A stretch of DNA of 12,063 bases from Acidobacteriota bacterium (GTDB lineage Bacteria > Acidobacteriota > UBA6911 > JACQSX01): positions 1 through 12,063 of the forward strand of contig JACQGG010000255.1 of NCBI GenBank assembly GCA_016199665.1. The letters run 5' to 3'. The notes under the pieces are model-generated. The model saw only the letters and a list, made by a program, of their open reading frames with translations, made no database searches and was not told where the DNA came from. Within the stretch, counting starts at the first letter, position 1. Each line of letters opens with the position of its first letter. Shown here piece by piece: positions 7,190 through 12,063 of this stretch. The position numbers and the translations under genes were made by a program.

Positions 7190-7290
7190 CACAAATCTTC
7201 TCCGCGACCATGGGTAAAACTAGAATTTCTTGGGAATTTACGGCTCCTCGGGTAGTATTATTATCAGCTTTCGTGGGGGAAATCATCTGT

Positions 7291-7547
7291 GATGTTGCGA
7301 TTCTGCCACGCTGACGGAAACGGTTCTGAGGCTCTCCGAAGAGGACCGCCGGCAATTCTTGCAGTTGGAGGGCGCAAGGATTTTTGAGCCGATGCCGGGC
7401 CGCATGATGCGAGAGTACGTCGTTGTGCCCCCATGCGTGCTGGAGCGATTTAATACCCTGCGTCAATGGGGTAACCGATCTCTCCAGTTTGCGCAGTCGC
7501 TCAAACCGAAGCAAACCAAGAGACGGCAAGCGACGCGGGTCCCTTAA
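7291..7547 (+). pseudogene. 3' remnant of a TfoX/Sxy-like protein gene
   Basis: After a TGA at 7290-7292 one frame runs to the TAA at 7545-7547. From 7311 it reads LTETVLRLSEEDRRQFLQLE, then FEPMPGRMMREYVVVPPCVL, then a Trp-containing helix and a Lys/Arg-rich tail. This matches the second half of the ~115-residue TfoX N-terminal-domain proteins, whose signature is (F)EPMPGRPMxEYVVxP. The N-terminal half, normally containing a PCAFVNGNMF-like segment, is missing in this frame. A possible echo (SAFVGEIIC) lies just upstream in another frame (~7265-7292), suggesting a frameshift and decay. The first ATG or TTG in the open part is internal to the domain, so no intact product is expected. The membrane-protein gene begins 24 bases later. 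Confidence 0.65.
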
Positions 7548-7558
7548 ACCAAATGTTC

Positions 7559-7564
7559 GGGAGG
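7559..7564 (+). promoter_or_regulatory. Ribosome binding site of the membrane-protein gene
   Basis: GGGAGG at 7559-7564 lies 7 bases before the ATG at 7572 and fixes that start. Confidence 0.75.
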
Positions 7565-7571
7565 TGCTGTC

Positions 7572-8183
7572 ATGTATTCAAGCTCAAATTTAATTCGCCT
7601 TTGCGGCCTGGCAAACTTTCTGGCGGGTCTACTCACAGCTCTGTACTGGTTTTTCCATCCCGGTCTGACGGATCCGGCTGCTCCACTCGGGAGCCGCTGG
7701 ATGTTGGTGAACACCATGTTCATCATTCTCCTGGTGCTCAACCTGCTGGGTCTGGTGGGGCTTTACGGGCGCCAGTCAGAGAGCGCCGGGACCCTCGGCT
7801 TTCTAGGCTTTCTAATCGCCTTTTTCAGCACGGCGCTCTTCATAGGCGCCGGTACTTTTGACGCATACGTCAATCCGGTCTTAACCGCGAGCGCCAAGGA
7901 GCTTCTTGATCCGAAGGGACCGCTGCTGGCCGGCCCGATGGCAGCTCTGTTTGGTGTCACAGGGATTGGCTTTGCCCTGGGATTTGTGTTATTTGCCATC
8001 GCCATCATTCGCGCCGGGGTGTTGCCTCGGTGGGCGGCCGTCTTACTGTTGCCGAGTGCTCCCATTTTAGGACTCAGCCCCTTGATGCCAATAACGGCGC
8101 GAATGATCGGATCTGTAGTGTTTGGCATTGCAAATATGTGGCTCGGCTACGCGCTTTGGTCAGAGAAGCCCCGGGCCACTTAA
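7572..8183 (+). CDS. Six-helix integral membrane protein of unknown function
   Basis: The 203-residue product has about six hydrophobic segments, near residues 8-28, 45-66, 74-96, 117-146 (long), 152-170 and 175-195, joined by short loops. The longest loop (residues ~97-116, DAYVNPVLTASAKELLDPKG) lies between helices three and four. There are no obvious charged residues within the helices, no nucleotide-binding or metal-binding motif, and no signal-peptide cleavage site. The basic C-terminal end (SEKPRAT) would favour a cytoplasmic C-terminus. I do not recognise a named family; it resembles small conserved membrane proteins common in soil bacteria. The upstream neighbour is a gene remnant, and downstream lies a repeat element, so it is probably a single-gene transcript. 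Confidence 0.8.
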   Translation: MYSSSNLIRLCGLANFLAGLLTALYWFFHPGLTDPAAPLGSRWMLVNTMFIILLVLNLLGLVGLYGRQSESAGTLGFLGFLIAFFSTALFIGAGTFDAYVNPVLTASAKELLDPKGPLLAGPMAALFGVTGIGFALGFVLFAIAIIRAGVLPRWAAVLLLPSAPILGLSPLMPITARMIGSVVFGIANMWLGYALWSEKPRAT

Positions 8184-8273
8184 GGTGGCTCGCAGGCGCG
8201 TGAACTGGCTTGTGAGGGTCGCTCTGTCGCCGGGAATTGTCGCCTCGCCCTTCAGTTGAGATATATTGGCAGT

Positions 8274-8380
8274 TAGCCCAAGTTCGTCACTGAACCACGA
8301 CCGGCAGGGAGCGGCGCGGAATTTCAATGAGCTAGCGCGCCGCTTGCTTACGCGCGCGGCTCTGTGACGAACTTGGGTTA
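8274..8380. repeat. 107-bp element: two head-to-head 45-nt copies
   Basis: The left copy (8274-8318) and the reverse complement of the right copy (8336-8380) align without gaps over 45 bases with 35 identities by my count. The outer 17 bases (TAGCCCAAGTTCGTCAC against TAACCCAAGTTCGTCAC) differ at one position, and the inner 9 bases (AGCGGCGCG) are identical. A 17-base centre separates them. The right copy also contains its own hairpin: GAGC-GCGCGC at 8329-8340 with GCGCGC-GCTC at 8352-8362. The element sits between the ends of two convergent genes. It has the form of a REP/BIME-like or non-autonomous mobile element; it could also act as a transcription barrier. Confidence 0.75.
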
Positions 8381-8422
8381 GAGCCCGGCTTAAATTCTTT
8401 GGGTCCCGGGTGAGGCCGCAGG

Positions 8423-9640
8423 CTATTTTTCCACCTTGAGCAGAGTTTCGAAGCCCGGACCCAGTGGCACGGTTGAACGGGCACGTCGGGCCACAGCATC
8501 GACGTCCACCAGTGGAAAGCTGGTTCGGTAGGCGCTATTGATAAACTCCAGGAGACGGTTGGCCAGGACTGCATGGGCAGTCGGAGTAGGAAAGAGCGCG
8601 TCCTTAGAATAAAAGCCCTGCTGAAAACCACCCCCGACCCGAGAGGAACCCGCCTGGACCCCCCGGTCGCGGACTTCCTTTATGAAGCCGTTCAGATCGA
8701 AGACGCGCAGGCCATTGCTCGAAGCGACGGAGGCAATAGCGGAATTGTACCCCTGTACTGACTCTCGGATTGCGGCAGCGGTCGCGGCTCGTAACACCAC
8801 ATGATCGGACAGTGGCCCGCTGCGCCGCCCGCGCAGCCTGTCTCCGATTTCAACCAGCCCGCCCAGCGTTACCAGATCCAACGGATTCAAGGCGAAACGG
8901 GAAGCCAGAGTCGTGGCATCGGCGCCATAGAGCTGGGCGGCATTTTGAACGCCTGAAAAGTAGGGAAAATCAGTGGGGTCGGGCACACTCATCAGAAGGA
9001 TCGTGCCGTTTGTATTGCGCATCCGGGTCACCAGGGCGGTGTAGTCCCTCGTGAAAGAATCTACCGGCGTTATACGCGTCCGATTCCCGCTGAGCGCGGC
9101 GTCCAATACATCACCCGAACCCATTTCGACAATTGCGAAAGTGGGCGCCATCATTTCCGCGTACTCCACCTGTGTCCACAGGGGCGCCTTCTCAAAAATC
9201 GACGCCGGATATCCGAGGATCAAATTGGCCAGAGTGCGCCTTGCATCGCCTTCAACTACCAAAGGGGTGGAGGGCCGGGTTTGCAGCGATTCCGAAACCC
9301 GCACGAAAGGAATGGAAAGATTGAACGCGAACAGGGGAAACGGCAGGGCGCGCAGCACGCTCTGATTGGATTTGGGAAGCACGCCCGGCACCGGATCAAA
9401 TGAAGTCACAACGACCGGCCCCCCGTCCCTGATCAGTGGAAGAGGGAAGATCGTGCGCATCTGCGTTGCCATCAGCGCCGGATAGGAATTCTTCTGAAAC
9501 TGGTCGATCAACCGGAAATCGGCAAAACCCGCCGACAGTCCCCCGCCGACCACGATAAAATTTGTCGGGTCAAATTGGCTTTGCTGGGCTTCCAGGCCGG
9601 ACGCAGCAAAGAAAAATATTGCAAACAGCAGCCTTCTCAT
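8423..9640 (-). CDS. SGNH/GDSL-fold exported protein lacking catalytic residues
   Basis: The 405-residue product begins with a signal peptide (residues 1-19, ending EAQ). It then matches the SGNH-type proteins often found beside FadL genes: NFIVVGGGLSAGFADFRL followed by NSYPALMATQM parallels block I (GNSLTAGFADG...NSYPxxxAxQ), NLILGYPA block II, VEMGSGDVL block III, and KDALFPTPTAHAVLANRLLE block V. At the catalytic positions the usual residues are absent: the Ser of GDSL is Gly34, the Asn of GxND is Gly176, and the His of DxxHP is Phe350; the block V Asp (Asp347) and a second His (His356) remain. Family members are usually esterases or lipases; this one may bind a ligand instead. Its ATG overlaps the stop of the upstream FadL gene (ATGA), so the two are likely translated together. 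There is no lipobox cysteine. Confidence 0.8.
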   Translation of the reverse strand: MRRLLFAIFFFAASGLEAQQSQFDPTNFIVVGGGLSAGFADFRLIDQFQKNSYPALMATQMRTIFPLPLIRDGGPVVVTSFDPVPGVLPKSNQSVLRALPFPLFAFNLSIPFVRVSESLQTRPSTPLVVEGDARRTLANLILGYPASIFEKAPLWTQVEYAEMMAPTFAIVEMGSGDVLDAALSGNRTRITPVDSFTRDYTALVTRMRNTNGTILLMSVPDPTDFPYFSGVQNAAQLYGADATTLASRFALNPLDLVTLGGLVEIGDRLRGRRSGPLSDHVVLRAATAAAIRESVQGYNSAIASVASSNGLRVFDLNGFIKEVRDRGVQAGSSRVGGGFQQGFYSKDALFPTPTAHAVLANRLLEFINSAYRTSFPLVDVDAVARRARSTVPLGPGFETLLKVEK

Positions 9641-11076
9641 TTCTTGGAGTCCACCGTGGTCGCTCCCAAATTAATGCGAAGTCCGATGCCACCCAGGTGA
9701 GCAAAATTACGATACTCGCCATTGGTGAATACCTTGGCTCGCTCGGCCACATTGGTGGTACGATTCATGAACTTCATTGCCTGATAAAAAATTGTAAACT
9801 CCATGTTTTTTCGCTGCCGAGAGGCTCCCACAGTGAAACTGTGGCGGCTACTGTCAGGAAAAAGGGGACCCACGCTCTTATCCGGAACCGGAGAGTGGTC
9901 AAACATGTAGCCGGCCCTTGCCACTGTATCCTTGTTCAAACGCCTCTCAATTCCCGCGTGCAGGAGGTAAGAGTTTTCAAAGTCAAAAATCAGCCGACTT
10001 TCTTTCGGTGTAGCGGTGTTTTCAGTCTTGCTGAAATTTACGGGGACACTCTGGAATCTTGCAAAATCCTGAAACTGAAAATCGAAGGCGATTGTGCTGC
10101 CCCAGAGGGCGGAATTGGCAACTCCAATGGCATAATTCGCGGGGGTAGTGAAGGAACCTTTGATCGCCTGTTTGGGGAACAGGTTGGGTATCGTCTCCGC
10201 ACCGACGAAAGCTTTGAGTGGGTAATTGTCCGTGAAGGCGAACGAGGCCTCTCCGTCTAGATGATGCGTGACGGCGCTGCGGTAAGCCAAACCGATCGCT
10301 GTCTTTGATCCTGTGTGCCGATACAGGTAGCCCAAAGCTATTCCCGCACTGTCACTGGTTCCAGCAAGGCGCGATCGCCCCTCAGGCAGTAACCTCGCGA
10401 TGGAGCGACCAGCCAAAACGGGATCAACGCGGGGGAAGATCTTATCCGCGACCAATTCGCCAAAGGTACGGGCATCATCCAACGGATTGAGGATGCTTTG
10501 CTCGAGCATGAGATGGGTGTGCACCAGGGCAAGGCCCAGCGCGAGGGCGCTATTATCTCCCAGTCTATAGGCGACCGTTGGCTGAAACCAGATGGATTCC
10601 AGTCTGGCTCGGTTTCCCGCAAAGCGCCCGACATATTTTGAGGTTGCTGGATCGGAGTCCTTGAAACTTGTGAAGTTTGCCGACAACCCGAACGGTGAAA
10701 AGGCGCCAAACCCAAAAGTGAGCTTCGGCGACAGCTCCTTGGTCATGAACAGACTGCCCACAGGAATAAGTTTCGGTTTCACCGAACCGTTATAACCTTT
10801 CTTGGGAACGAGGGTCCCTGGAGGTGTCTCAGAAGGGAAAAAGCGGAACAAGCCGACAACAGCCAGATTATCCAACTCCATCCGCGTGCCGTCCTGAAAA
10901 GCAATTCCGGCAGGATTGTAAAAAAGGGCGGATCCGTCGTCAGCAATGGCCACAAAGGCCCCTCCCATTCCCATGGCTCTTGCTCCAAGCTCGTTGATTG
11001 CGAACGCGGAGGCTTCTGCCTCAATGGAAACGGCCCACCCGACGACTGTCAAAGCCAAAAATGATCGGAAGCACAT
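9637..11076 (-). CDS. FadL/OmpP1/TodX-type outer membrane transporter (copy 2)
   Basis: The 479-residue protein is a close full-length paralogue of the product of 975-2420, with NPAG at the same residues (54-57) and long identical runs such as HTPVPDKSVGP-like (here HSPVPDKSVGPLFPDSSR) and RSIARLLPEGRSR. Residues 1-24 form a signal peptide ending in ASA; the barrel follows. The first ATG that leads into the signal peptide is at 11076, but it has no good ribosome binding site. A strong one lies farther upstream before a four-codon frame that ends in TGA in the same phase (see 11116-11147). The stop overlaps the start of the SGNH-type gene by four bases. The pair probably handles a hydrophobic substrate at the outer membrane; which one cannot be read from the sequence. 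Confidence 0.9.
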   Translation of the reverse strand: MCFRSFLALTVVGWAVSIEAEASAFAINELGARAMGMGGAFVAIADDGSALFYNPAGIAFQDGTRMELDNLAVVGLFRFFPSETPPGTLVPKKGYNGSVKPKLIPVGSLFMTKELSPKLTFGFGAFSPFGLSANFTSFKDSDPATSKYVGRFAGNRARLESIWFQPTVAYRLGDNSALALGLALVHTHLMLEQSILNPLDDARTFGELVADKIFPRVDPVLAGRSIARLLPEGRSRLAGTSDSAGIALGYLYRHTGSKTAIGLAYRSAVTHHLDGEASFAFTDNYPLKAFVGAETIPNLFPKQAIKGSFTTPANYAIGVANSALWGSTIAFDFQFQDFARFQSVPVNFSKTENTATPKESRLIFDFENSYLLHAGIERRLNKDTVARAGYMFDHSPVPDKSVGPLFPDSSRHSFTVGASRQRKNMEFTIFYQAMKFMNRTTNVAERAKVFTNGEYRNFAHLGGIGLRINLGATTVDSKK

Positions 11077-11115
11077 AAAATTGTCTGTGGCTTGTACCCG
11101 CGTATTAAAAGTCCG

Positions 11116-11147
11116 TCAAGACTCCTCCATGCTATAGACCTCCTTTT
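11116..11147 (-). promoter_or_regulatory. Strong ribosome binding site with a four-codon leader frame before FadL copy 2
   Basis: On the minus strand AAAAGGAGG (11147-11139) lies 8 bases before an ATG at 11130-11128 that reads Met-Glu-Glu-Ser-TGA (stop at 11118-11116). The TGA is in the same reading phase as FadL copy 2, whose first ATG follows 39 bases later. This could be a translated leader minicistron or a nonsense mutation in a longer N-terminus. A third reading is that the region is promoter: TTGACA (11157-11152) and TATAGC (11136-11131) are 15 bases apart, and TTGACG with TACAAG farther down are 17 apart. Confidence 0.45.
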
Positions 11148-11274
11148 CCTGTGTCAATATTTGCGCAAAACCTGACCTCTCCTGCTAAAACTGAGGCTGA
11201 GGATCTTCGCCCGCCCGATATGTTGCAGTGCTGTCTGACCAAAGACGGTCACGTACGCCCAGGCTTTAGTTGTC

Positions 11275-11301
11275 TTGCAAATGGTTAGAAGCTGGTATAA
11301 A
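11275..11301 (+). promoter_or_regulatory. Possible promoter of the CRTAC1-type gene
   Basis: TATAAA at 11296-11301 is preceded by TGG, giving an extended -10 box (TGnTATAAA). TTGCAA at 11275-11280 is 15 bases upstream, short for a -35 spacing, but an extended -10 can do without a good -35. A start near 11308 would leave a leader of about 90 bases. Confidence 0.4.
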
Positions 11302-11398
11302 TGATCCGACAACATTTGAATGCTGCGGCTGGGCCCACCCAGTGCGGTGTTTTTGTATAGGGGTGCTGATTCAGATTCAAGCGCCTCTTCTGAGGAGC

Positions 11399-12063
11399 AT
11401 GACTGAGCGCGGCTTATTCCACAGGGCGCGGCGCAAGCTTTATTCGCTGGCGCTGGCTTGCTTCATTCTGTGGCTGGTTTATGCATGCTGGCCAATGCTA
11501 GCTCTGACGACCCGCGGTGTCCGAGTCATAGGGATAGCGCGGACCGCTGAGGTCTACAGATTACTCGCGCAAGTCGGCCACTACAACAAAGTGCTCAATG
11601 TAGAGATCAATGACGACCGGGGTGATCCCTTTGGGCCGAGGATCCGCCAGCTCGAAGGGCGGCGGGCCGGGGGGCAGTTGAGCGCAGCGGATGAGAGCGA
11701 ATTGGGCAATCTGTACCTGCGTTTGGGACGTTTCGAAGACGCTATCGCCGCTTTTGTGCGTTGCCTGGATGCAGGCAGCAACAGCTACAGCACCTACTTT
11801 GATCTGGCGCTGGCTTACATGCGACTGGGAGAGACTGATAATTGCGCACACAGCCCCGTAAGCAATACCTGCCTTCTACCGGTCGCGCTCCTCCACACCG
11901 AGCGCCGGGGAACAGCCCGGGCGGCAGAGATGTTTGAGCGCGCGCTGGAGCAGAAGGACACGCTGGAGGCTCGCTGGTTGCTTAACCTGATGCATATGCT
12001 TTTAGGAGATCATCCACAGGCGGTACCGGAGAAGTACCGGATGACTCCCTCTTTCGCTGGTGA
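11399..12063 (+). CDS. 5' part of a CRTAC1/FG-GAP-type protein with N-terminal TPR region
   Basis: The frame is open from the ATG at 11399 to the window's end (221 codons), so the C-terminal part is missing. GAGGAG at 11392-11397 is only one base from the ATG, unusually close; a GTG at 11363 is an alternative start. Residues ~14-37 are a single membrane anchor or signal sequence (LYSLALACFILWLVYACWPM) after a basic N-terminus. Residues ~98-145 look like tetratricopeptide repeats (LGNLYLRLGRFEDAIAAFVR, then YFDLALAYMRLGE). Then follow NCAHSPVSNTCLLPV and ARWLLNLMHMLLGDHPQAVP, which match the linker preceding the FG-GAP/ASPIC (UnbV) propeller in CRTAC1-family proteins, where N-x-CL(F/L)P and RWLLNLAYMTLGxYPxxVP are recurrent. 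Expected to act outside the cytoplasm; the function of these proteins is not well established. It is divergent from FadL copy 2. Confidence 0.72.
   Translation, partial: MTERGLFHRARRKLYSLALACFILWLVYACWPMLALTTRGVRVIGIARTAEVYRLLAQVGHYNKVLNVEINDDRGDPFGPRIRQLEGRRAGGQLSAADESELGNLYLRLGRFEDAIAAFVRCLDAGSNSYSTYFDLALAYMRLGETDNCAHSPVSNTCLLPVALLHTERRGTARAAEMFERALEQKDTLEARWLLNLMHMLLGDHPQAVPEKYRMTPSFAG

Larger units (their letters stand above)
7190..7571. other. Divergent intergenic region with a tfoX-like remnant
   Basis: This 382-base gap separates the minus-strand Kelch gene from the plus-strand membrane-protein gene. AT-rich TGATAATAAT (7266-7257 on the minus strand) resembles an extended -10 box and could drive the Kelch gene, but I see no good -35 box. 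The right two thirds carry the TfoX-like remnant. Confidence 0.4.
11077..11398. other. Divergent intergenic region between FadL copy 2 and the CRTAC1-type gene
   Basis: This 322-base region contains the leader and ribosome binding site of FadL copy 2 on the minus strand and a promoter-like site for the rightward gene at 11275-11301. From 11160 to 11270 and from 11305 to 11390 I see no gene or strong repeat. Confidence 0.5.

Noticed and set aside
8274..8380. Reading the paired repeats as a CRISPR array or as a transposon with a gene inside
   Set aside because: There are only two copies in opposite orientation, with a 17-base centre and no room for spacers or an enzyme gene.
9562..10260. A 232-codon plus-strand frame inside the FadL copy 2/SGNH region
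   Set aside because: Antisense shadow of two well-supported genes. Its resemblance to the antisense frame of copy 1 follows from the homology of the sense genes.
11561..11851. Minus-strand frames of 66 and 96 codons near the right end
   Set aside because: They lie antisense to the TPR/CRTAC1-type coding region, which has recognisable motifs throughout.

Overview
The window looks like chromosomal DNA from an Acidobacteriota bacterium, probably near Bryobacterales/Candidatus Solibacter. Two secreted proteins end in the C-terminal domain typical of that group (TIGR03437 type). There is also a start of a CRTAC1/FG-GAP-type protein, and most genes encode exported, beta-rich proteins. This taxonomic call is inference from protein families; no rRNA or marker gene is present.

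Layout. Bases 1-2420 (+) hold the 3' end of an unrecognised gene followed by a FadL-type outer-membrane transporter (FadL copy 1). Bases 2421-2933 are intergenic, with a GC hairpin and a REP-like inverted-repeat element. Bases 2934-4067 (+) encode a secreted protein with a dirigent/allene-oxide-cyclase-like barrel and an acidobacterial C-terminal domain. Bases 4068-4672 look like a graveyard of defence genes on the minus strand: the tail of an Abi_C-type abortive-infection protein joined out of frame to the tail of an antitoxin-like gene, which overlaps (GTGA) the first codons of a RelE/ParE-like toxin. Bases 4673-7189 (-) encode a large secreted six-repeat Kelch protein. Bases 7190-7571 carry the 3' part of a decayed TfoX/Sxy-like gene, and 7572-8183 (+) a six-helix membrane protein. 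Bases 8184-8422 contain a 107-bp element made of two head-to-head 45-nt copies. Bases 8423-11076 (-) are a translationally coupled pair: FadL copy 2, then an SGNH/GDSL-fold protein that has lost its catalytic residues. Base 11399 to the end (+) is the 5' part of a TPR-containing, CRTAC1-type protein.

How the genes work together. The clearest functional unit is the FadL copy 2/SGNH pair, linked by an ATGA stop-start overlap. The same pairing of a periplasmic or lipoprotein-like SGNH protein with FadL is, as I recall, recurrent in Bacteroidetes, and it suggests handling of a hydrophobic ligand at the outer membrane. FadL copy 1 is a close paralogue in the opposite orientation without an SGNH partner; it follows a different gene that may share its transcript. 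The Kelch and barrel proteins are probably cell-surface or secreted. I see no tRNA, rRNA, CRISPR array, transposase or intact defence system. The most unusual items are the SGNH protein without catalytic residues, the out-of-frame leader stop before FadL copy 2, and the layered gene remnants at 4130-4672.
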